A stretch of 64,000 nucleotides of DNA from Vreelandella venusta (GCF_007989605.1 NZ_BJUL01000013.1:19964-83963), one strand, 5' to 3'; numbered from the stretch's first letter, positions 26,119-36,760 are shown. Program-made: numbers and translations. Notes: generated from the sequence alone by a model not told the origin.

Positions 26119-26684
26119 AACGGCAGGTGCAGGGATGCGCTCAACATATTGAGGTGGCTGAGGGTAGGCGCGTCGATGCGCTCATACTCAACCCGGCTTA
26201 CCAGGCGATTAATGGTCATGGTGGCGCCAAAGCCTTGTAGGAAAGCGGTGCCGCCGTCGTCGGCCAGTGGCTGATCGGTTTCGCCACGCCACTCGGTAAG
26301 GCCAGACTTAGCGTAAATACTAAAGGCACCCATTCGCACGCCTGCGACGATGGCACCGCCTAAGCTGAGGGTGTCCATGATGAGGGGGTCAGCACTGGAA
26401 GCGATAGGGACTTCTTCACTTTCGCGGTAGGCAATTTCAGCACCAATATCCAGCTGTGGTAGTTGCAATGGGCTAAAACCTGCCGAGAAGCGGAAGCCTG
26501 TTGTGTAGCTATCGAGGCTGCTTAAGTCACTGCCTTCTAAAACGACACCGTTGCGCAGCGACATAAATTCGCTGTTGGGAGACGCATAGGCGAGGTCGGT
26601 GTCTCCGTCGCTGGCTAAACAGCCCATCAATGGCAGCATGGAACCAGCAAAACTACACAACAGGGTGCTTGCCAAGCGTTTCAT
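26115..26684 (-). CDS. Predicted outer-membrane beta-barrel or lipoprotein, unknown function
   Basis: A 189-residue exported protein not recognised by family. The N-terminus is a signal peptide (MKRLASTLLCSFAGSMLPLMGC); LMGC at residues ~19-22 could be a weak lipobox or the run-up to ordinary cleavage after CLA. The mature part alternates polar and hydrophobic residues in strands such as IGAEIAYRE, GAFSIYAKSGLTEW and RLVSRVEYERI. It ends SASLHLPF with a terminal phenylalanine, as outer-membrane barrels do. It overlaps the end of the antiporter gene by four bases in convergent orientation and has 44 bases to the upstream methyltransferase gene on the same strand. Confidence 0.6.
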   Translation of the reverse strand: MKRLASTLLCSFAGSMLPLMGCLASDGDTDLAYASPNSEFMSLRNGVVLEGSDLSSLDSYTTGFRFSAGFSPLQLPQLDIGAEIAYRESEEVPIASSADPLIMDTLSLGGAIVAGVRMGAFSIYAKSGLTEWRGETDQPLADDGGTAFLQGFGATMTINRLVSRVEYERIDAPTLSHLNMLSASLHLPF

Positions 26685-26728
26685 TGGCGTTCCTCGTATC
26701 CCTGGCTAAGGAAGTTATCTTAATCAGC

Positions 26729-27553
26729 CTAGCAACGGGCGCTGATTTCTACCACATTAATTGCGTTATTTGATAAGTTTTCTAGCAGATTTTTACCCAT
26801 TTTCAAAAAGCGCTCGCCAAATACCCATTGGGGAGAGAGCACAGCGACGGTGTTAGTTTGCTCTTTTTGGCGCTGCCGCTGACGCCACTCAAGCGCAGTG
26901 CTGCTCCAATCTTCACTGTGCTGAAGCTGAAAGCCATTGGCTGCCAGCAAGTTTGTCAGTTCTGTCATCGAAAGTAAGTGTGAATGCTCTGGCGATGCGG
27001 CCCAAGGAACCGGGTAGCGCAATTCGGCCAGGTTTTTACCACTAACGACTTCATGCATAACAAGCTTGCCACCTGGGCGAAGCACGCGTCGGCTTTCGGC
27101 AATAACGCGGGCGGGGTCGGGCATGTTCATCAGGCTGTGCTGAAATAGCACGGCATCAAACGTGTGCTCAGGAAAAGGGAGTACGCAGGCATCTCCGGTA
27201 ACCCAGCTAAGCGACGGATTTGTCGGAGAAGCCGCTAAGTTAGTCAGTGCCTGATTAAGTACGTTAAAGCGGTGAGTAATATCTAAACCGGTAAGTTGAA
27301 AACCAAGCGCTGCGCCTTGACGCATTAATCCGCCTAAGCCTGAGCCTATATCAAGCACCTTTGTATGTTGGGAAGGATCAAGCAGGTTAAGCAATTTTTT
27401 AGAGGCGGCAATGCCTCCGATATGCAGCTGGTCTAGCGGGGCAAGTTGGTGAAGCGTTGGGCCATCAGGGTAGTGGGTACGAATTTGGTTAAGGATAGCG
27501 TCATCGCGTAACCCTTGGTGGTAGTGCTCGGCTAGCCGCTGCTGTGTGGACAT
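26729..27553 (-). CDS. SAM-dependent class I methyltransferase
   Basis: A 274-residue methyltransferase of the Methyltransf_11/UbiE-like group. SAM motif I is KVLDIGSGLGGLMRQGA (about residues 64-80), motif II LTGLDIT, the motif post-I acidic region WVTGDACVLPFPEHTFDAVL, and LRPGGKLVMHEVV. The substrate is unknown; a small-molecule target is likely from the fold. It follows the liu-linked acyl-CoA ligase on the same strand but after a terminator hairpin at 27582-27604, so it is probably transcribed separately. The start ATG at 27553 has a modest GAG-type ribosome site. Confidence 0.8.
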   Translation of the reverse strand: MSTQQRLAEHYHQGLRDDAILNQIRTHYPDGPTLHQLAPLDQLHIGGIAASKKLLNLLDPSQHTKVLDIGSGLGGLMRQGAALGFQLTGLDITHRFNVLNQALTNLAASPTNPSLSWVTGDACVLPFPEHTFDAVLFQHSLMNMPDPARVIAESRRVLRPGGKLVMHEVVSGKNLAELRYPVPWAASPEHSHLLSMTELTNLLAANGFQLQHSEDWSSTALEWRQRQRQKEQTNTVAVLSPQWVFGERFLKMGKNLLENLSNNAINVVEISARC

Positions 27554-27581
27554 ATCGGTGTCTCAATACCTTACAAAAATT

Positions 27582-27604
27582 AACGCCGACCACAGGCCGG
27601 CGTT
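27582..27604 (-). terminator. Terminator of the liu operon / acyl-CoA ligase
   Basis: On the minus strand AACGCCG (27604-27598) and CGGCGTT (27588-27582) form a 7-bp stem followed by AATTTTTG. It lies 10 bases after the acyl-CoA ligase stop and ends the liuR-A-B-C-D-E-ligase transcript. Confidence 0.65.
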
Positions 27605-27614
27605 GATTAAAGGG

Positions 27615-29318
27615 TTATTTTTGATCCTCAAGCCCAAGCTCTTGGATAGAAATTTCGCGCATTTTAAATTTCTGAATTTTACCGGTTACTGTCATCGGGA
27701 ACTCATCAACAAATTTAAAGTAGCGGGGAATCTTAAAGTGAGTGATTTTGCCTTTGCAGTACTCGCGAAGGTCTTCTCCAGTGAGTTCTCCAGCGCTGCT
27801 GTTGACTTTCACCCAAGCAATTAGCTCTTCGCCATACTTCTTATCCGGAACACCGGTGACCTGTACTTCCGAAATCGCAGGGTGGGCGTATAAAAACTCC
27901 TCAATCTCTTTCGGGTATACGTTCTCACCGCCGCGAATCACCATGTCTTTAATGCGGCCAACGATCTGGATGTAGCCTTCCTCGTCCATCGTGGCAAGGT
28001 CGCCTGTGTGCATCCAACCGGCTTCGTCAATGGCTTCAGCCGTAGCTTTGTCATTGTTCCAGTACTTGAGCATCACACTGTAGCCACGGGTGCATAGCTC
28101 ACCGATTTCACCACGGGGCAGAATGCCGCCGTTGCCAGGATCGACGATCTTGCTTTCTAGGTGGGGTTGGGTACGGCCAACGGTAGAAACGCGCTTATCA
28201 ATGGTGTCGTTAGCGCCGGTTTGGGTGGAAACCGGGCTGGTTTCTGTCATTCCGTAGGCGATCTGTACGCCTTTCATGTTCATCTTTTCGATGACTTGCT
28301 TCATGATTTCTGCAGGACAAATAGAACCCGCCATAATGCCGGTGCGCAGCGTGGAAAAATCAGTCGTGGCAAAGTCGGGGTGCTCTAGTTCAGCGATGAA
28401 CATAGTGGGTACGCCGTAAAGCGCGGTGGCTTTTTGCTCGTGTACCGCTTTTAGCACTTTACCGGGCTCGAACCCTTCATCCGGATAAATCATCGCCGCG
28501 CCATGGGTCATGCAACCCAGATTACCCATCACCATGCCGAAGCAGTGGTAGAGCGGTACGGGGATGACCAAGCGGTCTTCGCTGGTAAAGCCCATGCTTT
28601 CGGCAACAAAGAAGCCATTGTTGAGGATGTTATGGTGAGAGAGCGTCGCGCCTTTCGGAAAGCCTGTTGTGCCCGAGGTGTATTGAATATTGATCGGGTC
28701 ATCAAACTGTAGCGTCGCCTGCAAGTCATCAACATCCGTCTGGCTGATCTTGCTGGCTTCGTTAATGAAGTCTGCCCAGCGCCACATGCCACTCTGTTTG
28801 TCAGAGCCCAGATTAATGATGCACTCAAGATCAGGTAGCTTGTGCGATTTTAGCTGGCCTTCTGTGCTGCTATTGAGTTCAGGCGCGAGCTCAAACAGCA
28901 TGGCGGTGTAATCAGAGCTTTTGAATTGATCGGCAGTGACTAAAAAGCGCGCACCGGATTGATTCAGCGCGTAGTCCAGCTCATGGGTGCGATAAGAGGG
29001 GTTAATGTTGACTAAAATCGCACCGATCTTGGCGGTGGCAAACTGGGTTAGGGTCCATTCGCAGCAGTTGGGTGCCCAGATGGCAACCCGGTCGCCTTTT
29101 TTTACCCCAATGGCCAGCAACGCACGGGCGCAGCGGTTAACTTCTTCCTGAAGCTGGCGGTAGCTCCAGTGAATGTTCTGATGAAGGGCGATCAGCGCGT
29201 CGTTATCGGGATACTGTGCGGCAATTTGATCAAATTTATCGCCAATGGTCATGCCCAGCAGCGGCTTGTCTGCGGTGCTGCTGGTGTAGCTAGGTAGGGT
29301 GTGTGCAGGTGATGCCAT
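27615..29318 (-). CDS. AMP-binding acyl-CoA ligase (last gene of liu operon)
   Basis: A 567-residue acid-CoA ligase of the ANL superfamily, which adenylates a carboxylic acid and transfers it to CoA. The phosphate-binding loop is [20 protein letters not shown], the central motif [13 protein letters not shown], then [22 protein letters not shown]. The catalytic lysine is in [12 protein letters not shown] near the C-terminus. RBS GGAGAGA precedes the ATG. It follows liuE by 66 bases on the same strand and before a terminator, so it belongs to the leucine operon. Medium- or branched-chain acids, or acetoacetate, are plausible substrates; the sequence alone does not decide. Confidence 0.85.
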   Translation of the reverse strand: MASPAHTLPSYTSSTADKPLLGMTIGDKFDQIAAQYPDNDALIALHQNIHWSYRQLQEEVNRCARALLAIGVKKGDRVAIWAPNCCEWTLTQFATAKIGAILVNINPSYRTHELDYALNQSGARFLVTADQFKSSDYTAMLFELAPELNSSTEGQLKSHKLPDLECIINLGSDKQSGMWRWADFINEASKISQTDVDDLQATLQFDDPINIQYTSGTTGFPKGATLSHHNILNNGFFVAESMGFTSEDRLVIPVPLYHCFGMVMGNLGCMTHGAAMIYPDEGFEPGKVLKAVHEQKATALYGVPTMFIAELEHPDFATTDFSTLRTGIMAGSICPAEIMKQVIEKMNMKGVQIAYGMTETSPVSTQTGANDTIDKRVSTVGRTQPHLESKIVDPGNGGILPRGEIGELCTRGYSVMLKYWNNDKATAEAIDEAGWMHTGDLATMDEEGYIQIVGRIKDMVIRGGENVYPKEIEEFLYAHPAISEVQVTGVPDKKYGEELIAWVKVNSSAGELTGEDLREYCKGKITHFKIPRYFKFVDEFPMTVTGKIQKFKMREISIQELGLEDQK

Positions 29319-29384
29319 GGATGTCTCTCCGAACTATTTTTTTTGTCTCAACGGGAAGAAAGCAGTTGGCTTCTATAGTTATTA

Positions 29385-30290
29385 TTAACTAACCGTGCTT
29401 TTGGCCAACGCGACTTTAGAGCTGGGCTTGCGGCCCAACTGCTGAGTGATCCAGACGCCCGTATCAATCACTGCCTGGAGGTCGATGCCGGTGTTAATGC
29501 CCAGCCCCTCCAACAGGTAAAGTACGTCTTCTGTGGCTACATTGCCGGATGCACCTTTGGCATAGGGGCAGCCGCCAAGTCCGGCAGTCGCGGCGTCAAT
29601 CACGCTCACGCCTTCTTCCATTACGGCATATAAATTAGCTAGCGCCATGCCATAGGTGTCATGAAAATGGGCCGCTAAATGCTCGATGGGCACCTGCTGG
29701 CGGGCAGCCTCAATCATCCGCTTAGCGGCTAGCGGCGTGCCCACTCCGATGGTGTCACCCAGAGAAATTTCATAGCAGCCCATTTCATAAAGTGCGCTGG
29801 CGACTTCGGCAACTTTTTGCGGAGAAATAGCCCCTTCATAGGGGCAGCCCAGCACACAAGACACATAGCCGCGTACCCGTACTCCTGCTTCATTGGCGCG
29901 CGCCAGCACTGGCTCAAAGCGCGTCAGCGACTCAGCAATCGAGCAGTTGATGTTTTTCTGAGAAAACGCTTCAGAGGCTGCACCAAATACCGCGACTTCC
30001 TCAACGCCGGCTGCGAGTGCGCCTTCCAGGCCTTTCAGGTTGGGCGTTAATGCTGAATAAACCACGCCGGGCTTGCGGGCAATGCCATGCATTACCTCGC
30101 TGGCATCGCCCATTTGGGGCACCCATTTTGGCGAGACAAAGCTGGCGGCCTCAATATGGGTAAGGCCAGCGTTTGCCAGCCGTTCGATCAGTTCGATTTT
30201 GGTGGCGGTGGGCACCAGGGTGCCCGGTTCGTTTTGCAGGCCATCGCGTGGGGCCATTTCAAACAGTTTAATAGATGTCGGCAGTGCCAT
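29385..30290 (-). CDS. liuE: Hydroxymethylglutaryl-CoA lyase
   Basis: A 301-residue TIM-barrel lyase that splits HMG-CoA to acetyl-CoA and acetoacetate, the last step of leucine breakdown. The N-terminal block is [17 protein letters not shown]. Substrate and metal residues lie in [16 protein letters not shown], and in [16 protein letters not shown] (metal histidines). The catalytic-loop cysteine is in [20 protein letters not shown]. It is ten bases after the biotin-carrying carboxylase subunit and is in the usual liuA-B-C-D-E order. Also called mvaB. Confidence 0.95.
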   Translation of the reverse strand: MALPTSIKLFEMAPRDGLQNEPGTLVPTATKIELIERLANAGLTHIEAASFVSPKWVPQMGDASEVMHGIARKPGVVYSALTPNLKGLEGALAAGVEEVAVFGAASEAFSQKNINCSIAESLTRFEPVLARANEAGVRVRGYVSCVLGCPYEGAISPQKVAEVASALYEMGCYEISLGDTIGVGTPLAAKRMIEAARQQVPIEHLAAHFHDTYGMALANLYAVMEEGVSVIDAATAGLGGCPYAKGASGNVATEDVLYLLEGLGINTGIDLQAVIDTGVWITQQLGRKPSSKVALAKSTVS

Positions 30291-30300
30291 CGGTTAGCTC

Positions 30301-32340
30301 CTATTCGCTGGGGGCAAAGTCGAGTAGCACGTCACCTTGACTCACGGTATCGCCCGACTGGAAGTGGAACGTCTCCACGCTACCGTCGGCAGGCGCGGTC
30401 ATGGTGTGCTCCATCTTCATCGCTTCCATGACCATCAACGGCATGCCTTTCTCTACCGCCGCGCCAGGCTCTACCAGCAGCGCGACAACGGTGCCATTCA
30501 TGGGGGCGGTGAGGGTGGATTCCGCTTCATGGTGGCCGTGGTCAATGGCATCGATGCGCCGCCAGAAGAGGCGTGTTTCACCACTGGGTTCAGCCATCAC
30601 TACGATATGACCATCGCGGCGTGCCTGTAGACGGCGGCGGTGGCCGTTTAGCGTGACGGCTACCGCATCACCTGTCAGTGATTGTAGGCTAGCGGTCAAC
30701 GTTTGATCGCCGATGGTCAAGTTCCACAGCGATTCGCCGCTCTCGCGTTTACCTTCAACAATCACCACTGCTGCATCGCTGTCGGCTGCTTGGGCGCTTG
30801 CCGGGTCACACAGCGCAATACGAATGGTATGGGGAGCATTCAAGCGGAAACCGTCGTGGCGATCCCACGGAGAGTCACTTTCGCACTCTTTGGCCAGTTG
30901 GTTTAAACCGATCAGCGCGGCGCTGGCGTAAGCCTCGGTAGAGTAGCTACGCGGCGCAAACAGGGTGGCTTCATTACGTTCGATAAAACGCGTGTCGAGC
31001 TCGACATTTTTAAAGCCGGGATGATTTGCCAAGCGCTGCAGGAAAGCGCGGTTCGTCACCACGCCCTGGACATCCAACGCCGCCAACGCGCGGTTGAGAG
31101 TGGCTAGTGCTGCATCCCGGTCAGCGCCGTGAACAATCAGTTTAGCCAGCATAGGATCGTAGTGCATGGAAACAACATCGCCACTTTCTACGCCGCTGTC
31201 TAAACGCACCTGATCGCTATCTAAGTCGGCACCTTCTAAATCCAGTGCGAAGCGAGTTAACAAACCGGTGGCCGGCAGGAAGTCTTGCTCTGGATCTTCA
31301 GCATACAGGCGCGCTTCAAAACTATGGCCGGTGATGGTGAGCTCGTCTTGTGTGCAGGGGAGTGGTTCACCCATCGCAACGCGCAGCTGCCATTCGACCA
31401 AATCCTGGCCGGTAATCATTTCAGTAACAGGGTGCTCAACCTGCAGGCGGGTGTTCATCTCCATAAAGTAGAACGAGCCGTCGGCGTCGAGCAGGAACTC
31501 CACAGTACCTGCGCCGACATAGCCAATTTCTTTGGCCGCGCGAACGGCTGCGTCGCCCATCGCACTGCGCAGTTCAGGCGTCATGCCTGGGGCTGGCGCT
31601 TCTTCTATGACTTTCTGATGGCGGCGCTGAACGCTGCAATCCCGCTCGAATAGGTAGACGCCGTTGCCGTAGCGGTCGCAGAATACCTGTACTTCGACAT
31701 GACGAGGCTGCACCAGATATTTCTCAATCAGCATGCGGTCGTCGCCGAAAGCGGCGCTGGATTCGCGCCGACAGCCATCAAGCGCTGCTTTAAATCCTTC
31801 GCCGCTTTCAACCACGCGCATGCCTTTACCACCGCCACCGGCGCTGGCTTTCAACATCACCGGATAACCGATTTTATCGGCTTCGCTGCGCAGCAGCGCA
31901 TCATCTTGATCGTCACCATGATAGCCAGGCACCAGCGGTACACCGGCATTGGCCATGCGTGCTTTCGCGGCAGATTTATCGCCCATCGCGGCAATCGCTG
32001 ATGCCGGGGGGCCAACAAAGATGATGCCCGCTTGCTCCAGAGCTTTAACAAATCCACCGTTTTCAGAGAGGAAGCCGTAGCCGGGATGAATGGCGCCGGT
32101 GCCGGTGCGCTTGGCGGCATCGATAACCGCATCAACATTGAGGTAGCTTTCGCGGGCGGCGGCAGGGCCTAAGCGAACCGCTTCATCGGCCTCGCGTACA
32201 TGGCGTGCCGTGGCATCGGCATCTGAATAAACGGCGACCGTTTTCAGGCCCATGCGACGGGCAGTGCGCATTACCCGGCAGGCAATTTCACCGCGGTTGG
32301 CCACTAGCAACGTGTCGAATTTAGTAAGATCAAGCGTCAT
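30301..32340 (-). CDS. liuD: Methylcrotonyl-CoA carboxylase, biotin-containing alpha subunit
   Basis: A 679-residue subunit with biotin carboxylase and biotin carrier domains, acting with LiuB to carboxylate 3-methylcrotonyl-CoA to 3-methylglutaconyl-CoA. The N-terminal domain begins LLVANRGEIACRVMRTARRMG. The ATP-grasp loop is KASAGGGGKGMRVVE and the catalytic region EMNTRLQVEHPVTEMI. The C-terminal carrier has the biotinylated lysine in VMEAMKMEHTM, followed by a short hydrophobic end. Its start overlaps the liuC stop by four bases, indicating coupling. Length is usual for MCC alpha (650-680). Confidence 0.95.
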   Translation of the reverse strand: MTLDLTKFDTLLVANRGEIACRVMRTARRMGLKTVAVYSDADATARHVREADEAVRLGPAAARESYLNVDAVIDAAKRTGTGAIHPGYGFLSENGGFVKALEQAGIIFVGPPASAIAAMGDKSAAKARMANAGVPLVPGYHGDDQDDALLRSEADKIGYPVMLKASAGGGGKGMRVVESGEGFKAALDGCRRESSAAFGDDRMLIEKYLVQPRHVEVQVFCDRYGNGVYLFERDCSVQRRHQKVIEEAPAPGMTPELRSAMGDAAVRAAKEIGYVGAGTVEFLLDADGSFYFMEMNTRLQVEHPVTEMITGQDLVEWQLRVAMGEPLPCTQDELTITGHSFEARLYAEDPEQDFLPATGLLTRFALDLEGADLDSDQVRLDSGVESGDVVSMHYDPMLAKLIVHGADRDAALATLNRALAALDVQGVVTNRAFLQRLANHPGFKNVELDTRFIERNEATLFAPRSYSTEAYASAALIGLNQLAKECESDSPWDRHDGFRLNAPHTIRIALCDPASAQAADSDAAVVIVEGKRESGESLWNLTIGDQTLTASLQSLTGDAVAVTLNGHRRRLQARRDGHIVVMAEPSGETRLFWRRIDAIDHGHHEAESTLTAPMNGTVVALLVEPGAAVEKGMPLMVMEAMKMEHTMTAPADGSVETFHFQSGDTVSQGDVLLDFAPSE

Positions 32341-33170
32341 GAGCGTGGCTCCGCAGCAGTATTGTGTTCTTGAAGGTCTGACGTTTGCGTCCAGGCAGGG
32401 CGGCGCTTTTCAAAAAAGCTCGCTAAGCCCTCTTGACCCTCTTGGCTCACCCGCAGTTTGGAGATCACTTGGCAGGTGTGTTCTCGGGTGGCGTCACTGT
32501 TCGGTGCTTGAGCCACGCTTGCTAGCAGGGCTTTGGTTGCCCGTTGGGCTTGGGGAGAGCCGCCCAGAAGGGTGTCAAGCATAGCGTCTATAGCGCTATC
32601 CAAGGCATCGTGCTCCACCACTTGGTGAACCAAGCCGAGCGCCATCGCCGTTGGCGCATCCATCACTTCAGCAGTGAGTGCGTAACGGCGCATTTGGCGT
32701 TCGCCAAGCGCGCGCTGAACATAAGGGCTAATCACCGCGGGCGATAGGCCAATTTTGACTTCCGACAAGCAGAATTTAGCTTTATCCGAAGCAACGACCA
32801 GATCACAACAGGCGGCTAGGCCCACCGCGCCACCAAAGGCCGCTCCCTGAACTCGGCAAACGGTGGGGCAAGGCAGGGTGTCTAACCCGAACATAAGCGC
32901 CGACAGTTTGCGTGAGTCTGCTAGGTTGTCTTCCAAGCCGTAATCGACCATGCGCTTCATCCAGTTGAGATCAGCGCCCGCAGAGAAACTTTTACCCTCA
33001 GAGCCAAGCACTACCACCCGAACGTCACCAGCGTTGGCCAGCGCATGCAATTCGTCTAGATGGGCGTTTAGTTCAGCGATCAGGCTGTCGTCAAAGGCGT
33101 TATGCACCTCTGGGCGGTTTAACGTTAGGCGCGCCACGCCTTCTTCGATCAGTAGCGTTGAGTAAGCCAT
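32337..33170 (-). CDS. liuC: Methylglutaconyl-CoA hydratase
   Basis: A 277-residue crotonase-fold hydratase that turns 3-methylglutaconyl-CoA into HMG-CoA. The oxyanion-hole segments are EGKSFSAGADLNWMKRM and VQGAAFGGAVGLAACCDLV. The second active-site region is FCLSEVKIGLSPAVISPYV. The N-terminus MAYSTLLIEEGVARLTLNRPEVHNAFDD is family-typical (shown in part: LTLNRPEVHNAFDD). It lies between liuB (11 bases upstream) and liuD (four-base overlap), which fixes its role in leucine catabolism rather than general beta-oxidation. Confidence 0.92.
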   Translation of the reverse strand: MAYSTLLIEEGVARLTLNRPEVHNAFDDSLIAELNAHLDELHALANAGDVRVVVLGSEGKSFSAGADLNWMKRMVDYGLEDNLADSRKLSALMFGLDTLPCPTVCRVQGAAFGGAVGLAACCDLVVASDKAKFCLSEVKIGLSPAVISPYVQRALGERQMRRYALTAEVMDAPTAMALGLVHQVVEHDALDSAIDAMLDTLLGGSPQAQRATKALLASVAQAPNSDATREHTCQVISKLRVSQEGQEGLASFFEKRRPAWTQTSDLQEHNTAAEPRS

Positions 33171-33181
33171 AGTGTTCGCCC

Positions 33182-34789
33182 TTACATCCGGAACACGCCG
33201 AAGCGTGTCTCTTCGATGTCAGCATTCATTGCAGCGGCTAGCGAAAGCCCTAAGACATCGCGAGTTTGAAGTGGATCAATGACGCCGTCATCCCATAGGC
33301 GGGCGCTAGCATAATAGGGGTGACCCTGGTGCTCGTACTGGTCGCGCGTGGGCTGCTTAAAGGCCTCTTCTTCCTCTTTGGTCCACTCGCGGCCCTCGCG
33401 TTCATACTGCTCACGTTTAACCTGAGAGAGCACGCCTGCCGCCTGCTCGCCGCCCATTACCGAAATGCGCGCATTGGGCCACATGAACAGCAGGTTAGGG
33501 TCATAGGCGCGACCACACATTCCGTAGTTACCTGCGCCAAAACTGCCGCCAATCAAAACGGTGAACTTGGGTACTTTGGCACAGGCGACGGCGGTCACTA
33601 ACTTCGCACCGTGCTTAGCGATGCCTTCATGCTCGTACTTAGAGCCGACCATGAAGCCGGTAATGTTTTGCAGGAACACCAGCGGAATCTTGCGCTGAGC
33701 GCAAAGCTCGATAAAGTGCGCCCCTTTTACCGCGCTCTCCGAAAACAGCACGCCGTTGTTGGCCACAATACCCACCGGATAGCCGTGGATATGCGCAAAG
33801 CCGGTTACCAAAGTGTCGCCGTAGTAGCGCTTGAACTCGTCAAAGTCAGAGCCATCGACAATGCGACCAATCACTTCGCGGACGTCGTAAGGCTTTTTAA
33901 GGTCGGTGCCAACAATGCCGTAAAGTTCGCTGGGGTCGAGTTTGGGAGGTTGGGGCGCTTGCATGGCTAACTTGCCGCGCTTTTGCCAATTCAAGCGTGA
34001 CACACAAGCGCGTGCCAACTGTAGGGCATGGGCATCATTTTCAGCGTAGTGATCGGCTACGCCACTGATTTTGGCGTGCACATCGGCACCGCCCAAGTCT
34101 TCTGCACTAATGTTTTCGCCCGTGGCCGCCTTTACTAGCGGCGGGCCACCCAGGAAAATCGTGCCCTGTTCTTTAACGATGATTGATTCATCCGCCATGG
34201 CGGGCACGTAAGCGCCGCCAGCCGTGCAGGAGCCCATGACCACCGCTATTTGTGGGATACCCTCTGCCGACATCGTGGCTTGGTTATAGAAAATGCGCCC
34301 GAAGTGATCGCGGTCGGGGAACACTTCATCCTGGCGAGGCAGGAAAGCGCCGCCGGAATCAACTAAATAGATGCACGGTAAACGGTGCTTGCGGGCGATT
34401 TCTTGGGCGCGCAGGTGTTTTTTCACCGTTAGCGGGAAATATGTGCCGCCTTTTACCGTGGCATCGTTGGCCACAATCACGCACTCAACGCCAGATACCC
34501 GACCAATGCCCGTTACCACGCCTGCCGCAGGTACGTCGCTATCGTAAACGTGATGGGCGGCCAGGGCGGAAAACTCTAAAAATGGCGAGCCTTCGTCAAT
34601 TAAGTGATCGATACGGTCGCGCACAAATAGCTTGCCGCGGCTTTCATGGCGTTCACGGGCCTTGGAACCGCCGCCTTGGGCGACGGCAGCGGTCAATTCT
34701 CGGAGCTTGGAAACTTCCCCCAGCATGGATGCTGCGTTGCTTTGAAAGACATCGCTGCGGGGATTGATCTGTGTAGAGAGTGTGCTCAT
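33182..34789 (-). CDS. liuB: Methylcrotonyl-CoA carboxylase, carboxyltransferase beta subunit
   Basis: A 535-residue carboxyltransferase subunit partnering LiuD. Two crotonase-like halves bind acyl-CoA and carboxybiotin. Recognisable blocks are [24 protein letters not shown] start, [38 protein letters not shown], and the second-half [15 protein letters not shown] and [36 protein letters not shown] closes the core. The start at 34789 is chosen for its AAGGGA site and family-typical length; an upstream in-frame start at 34831 would overlap liuA. It is 10 bases from liuA and 11 bases from liuC. Confidence 0.95.
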   Translation of the reverse strand: MSTLSTQINPRSDVFQSNAASMLGEVSKLRELTAAVAQGGGSKARERHESRGKLFVRDRIDHLIDEGSPFLEFSALAAHHVYDSDVPAAGVVTGIGRVSGVECVIVANDATVKGGTYFPLTVKKHLRAQEIARKHRLPCIYLVDSGGAFLPRQDEVFPDRDHFGRIFYNQATMSAEGIPQIAVVMGSCTAGGAYVPAMADESIIVKEQGTIFLGGPPLVKAATGENISAEDLGGADVHAKISGVADHYAENDAHALQLARACVSRLNWQKRGKLAMQAPQPPKLDPSELYGIVGTDLKKPYDVREVIGRIVDGSDFDEFKRYYGDTLVTGFAHIHGYPVGIVANNGVLFSESAVKGAHFIELCAQRKIPLVFLQNITGFMVGSKYEHEGIAKHGAKLVTAVACAKVPKFTVLIGGSFGAGNYGMCGRAYDPNLLFMWPNARISVMGGEQAAGVLSQVKREQYEREGREWTKEEEEAFKQPTRDQYEHQGHPYYASARLWDDGVIDPLQTRDVLGLSLAAAMNADIEETRFGVFRM

Positions 34790-34799
34790 GGCGCGTCCC

Positions 34800-35969
34800 T
34801 TACTTTGTTTCGGTGAAGAGTTCGCGGCCAATCAGCATCCGGCGAATTTCGCTGGTGCCCGCGCCAATTTCATACAGTTTGGCATCGCGCAGAAGGCGAC
34901 CGGTGGGGTACTCGTTGATATAACCGTTGCCGCCGAGCAGCTGAATGGCGTCTAGGGCAACTTGGGTGGCTTTCTCTGCGCAGTAAAGAATCACGCCCGC
35001 CGCGTCTTTACGCGAGGTCTGGCCGCGGTCGCAGGCTCCGGCAACGGCGTATAAGTAAGCACGACAAGCGTTCAGCGTGGTGTACATATCCGCCACTTTA
35101 CCTTGCACCAACTGAAACTCGCCAATTGACTGGTTGAACTGCTTGCGCTCGTGGATATAGGGCATCACCACATCCATAGCGGCCTGCATAATGCCGATAG
35201 GGCCAGCAGCCAGTACGGTACGCTCATAATCCAAACCGCTCATGAGCACGCGAACCCCTCTACCGACTTCGCCAAGTACGTTTTCAACCGGTACCTTGCA
35301 GTCTTGGAAAACCAGTTCGCAGGTGTTAGAGCCGCGCATACCCAACTTGTCGAGCTTCTGTGCAGTAGTGAAGCCAGGCATGCCTTTTTCAATAATGAAC
35401 GCTGTAATACCTTTAGAGCCTGCTTCCGGGTCGGTCTTGGCGTACACCACTAATACGTCAGCATCAGGGCCGTTGGTGATCCACATTTTGTTGCCGTTAA
35501 GGATGTAATGATCACCCTCTAACTTGGCTCGCAGCTGCATTGACACGACGTCAGACCCGGCACCTGGTTCAGACATTGCCAGTGCGCCTACGTGGTCGCC
35601 GCTGATCAGCTTGGGCAGGTACTTCTCTTTTTGCGCAGCGCTGGCATTGATTTTTAGCTGATTGACACACAGGTTCGAGTGCGCGCCATAGGAGAGGGCG
35701 ACAGAGGCACTGGCCCGGGAAATTTCTTCCATTGCAATACAGTGGGCAAGATAGCCCATACCGCTACCACCATCCTCTTCAGATACGGTAATCCCCAGCA
35801 GACCCATATCGCCAAATTTCTTCCATAGATCATTAGGAAATTCGTTATTGCGGTCGATTTCAGCGGCGCGTGGGGCAATTTCGCTAGCGGCAAAGGCATT
35901 GACCTGCTCGCGCAGCATGTTCAGTTCATCGTCGAGGCCGAAATTGAGTTCTGAATAGTGTGAAAACAT
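34800..35969 (-). CDS. liuA: Isovaleryl-CoA dehydrogenase
   Basis: A 389-residue FAD-dependent acyl-CoA dehydrogenase that oxidises isovaleryl-CoA to 3-methylcrotonyl-CoA. FAD/substrate signatures are [18 protein letters not shown] and [18 protein letters not shown]; the C-terminal [35 protein letters not shown] region (shown in part: [17 protein letters not shown]) is strongly family-like. The catalytic glutamate of this subgroup lies in the ...[22 protein letters not shown] helix. ATG at 35969 has AAGGTG eight bases before it; a TTG at 35975 is too close. First enzyme gene after liuR. Confidence 0.94.
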   Translation of the reverse strand: MFSHYSELNFGLDDELNMLREQVNAFAASEIAPRAAEIDRNNEFPNDLWKKFGDMGLLGITVSEEDGGSGMGYLAHCIAMEEISRASASVALSYGAHSNLCVNQLKINASAAQKEKYLPKLISGDHVGALAMSEPGAGSDVVSMQLRAKLEGDHYILNGNKMWITNGPDADVLVVYAKTDPEAGSKGITAFIIEKGMPGFTTAQKLDKLGMRGSNTCELVFQDCKVPVENVLGEVGRGVRVLMSGLDYERTVLAAGPIGIMQAAMDVVMPYIHERKQFNQSIGEFQLVQGKVADMYTTLNACRAYLYAVAGACDRGQTSRKDAAGVILYCAEKATQVALDAIQLLGGNGYINEYPTGRLLRDAKLYEIGAGTSEIRRMLIGRELFTETK

Positions 35970-35989
35970 GGTCAATCACCTTGTCATTG

Positions 35990-36403
35990 TTAATGGGGAC
36001 TTTTCGTCGTTAAAGCAGGTTTTTCATTGAGTTCTTCAAGGGCCTGGCGGCAGCGAATTTCAGCGCTTTCAAGTTCCAGCTGCACCATCGTGATATCTTT
36101 CATTTGTTGTTCTAGAGCGGCTTTACGCTCGCTGATTTTGCTTAGCATTAGATGCAACTGCTTTTCGCTGCCGCTACGGGTTTCATCCCATAGCTCAAAG
36201 AGTTCGCGAATTTCTGCTAAGGAAAATCCGAGCCGTTTACCGCGTAGCGTTAATTTTAGTCGCACGCGATCTTTGCTGCTGTAGATGCGTGTTTGACCAC
36301 GGCGAGCAGGATGGAGTAGCTCCTGATCTTCATAGAACCGAATACTCCGAGTGGTAACGTCGAACTCGCTGGCCAATTCACTGATCGTGTAGGTTTTGCT
36401 CAT
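35990..36403 (-). CDS. liuR: MerR-family regulator of leucine degradation
   Basis: A 137-residue MerR-type activator. The winged HTH at the N-terminus reads YTISELASEFDVTTRSIRFY then EDQELLHPARRGQTRIYSSK. A long dimerisation coiled coil (about residues 78-125) follows. In proteobacteria LiuR controls branched-chain amino acid breakdown genes. It is the first gene of the liu transcript, 20 bases before liuA. A perfect 16-bp palindrome lies 63 bases upstream of its start. ATG at 36403 is chosen; ATG at 36409 is equally possible and adds two residues. No cysteine pattern for a metal or redox sensor is evident, so an acyl-CoA or metabolite ligand is more likely. Confidence 0.85.
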   Translation of the reverse strand: MSKTYTISELASEFDVTTRSIRFYEDQELLHPARRGQTRIYSSKDRVRLKLTLRGKRLGFSLAEIRELFELWDETRSGSEKQLHLMLSKISERKAALEQQMKDITMVQLELESAEIRCRQALEELNEKPALTTKSPH

Positions 36404-36466
36404 GATCATTGTTCTCGTCGATAGGGGAATGTCCCTATGGAACACTGACCATGAGGCTAAAACAAG

Positions 36467-36482
36467 TTTACGTTAACGTAAA
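36467..36482. promoter_or_regulatory. Predicted LiuR-binding palindrome
   Basis: TTTACGTTAACGTAAA is a perfect 16-bp palindrome 63 bases upstream of liuR. MerR regulators bind such dyads in the promoter spacer. A related site at 41738-41753 precedes the valine-pathway genes, supporting a shared regulator. Confidence 0.75.
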
Positions 36483-36633
36483 GCAGTAGTTGCGCTTGTG
36501 TAATTTCCTTGGTTTCTTTGTAAGTTGTTGAAAAATAGATTTTTTGATTGTTTGTGTGAAGAAACGTTAAAGAAGCGTAGACCAAAGTTGTAATTGTAAT
36601 ACCCCTCAAGTGATTGCTAGTTTGCACCTACAC

Positions 36634-36649
36634 CTTACGTTCAGGTAAG
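36634..36649. promoter_or_regulatory. Degenerate LiuR-like dyad before the ABC importer
   Basis: CTTACGTTCAGGTAAG agrees with the 36467 palindrome at 12 of 16 positions and is itself a dyad. It lies 122 bases upstream of the first importer gene. It is a weak site and could be coincidental. Confidence 0.4.
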
Positions 36650-36703
36650 GGTGTGTTGCCGGCTAACGAGTTTTACTTGATGAAGCGGTTGGTGAAACGT
36701 CAG

Positions 36704-36760
36704 CACCCAACACCCGGATACAAGAACACCCGAACACCCGAACACAAGAACAAAAAGAGG
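36704..36760. repeat. Short imperfect tandem repeat before importer operon
   Basis: Repeated ACACCCG / AACACCCG / AACACAAG units lie directly upstream of the first importer ORF, in what should be its 5' leader. The strand is C- and A-rich and unlikely to fold, so it may keep the leader unstructured. No function is evident. Confidence 0.6.

Noticed and set aside
34252..34767. Plus-strand open frame of 171 codons within liuB
   Set aside because: Antisense to a well-supported carboxyltransferase gene; composition is that of a shadow frame.
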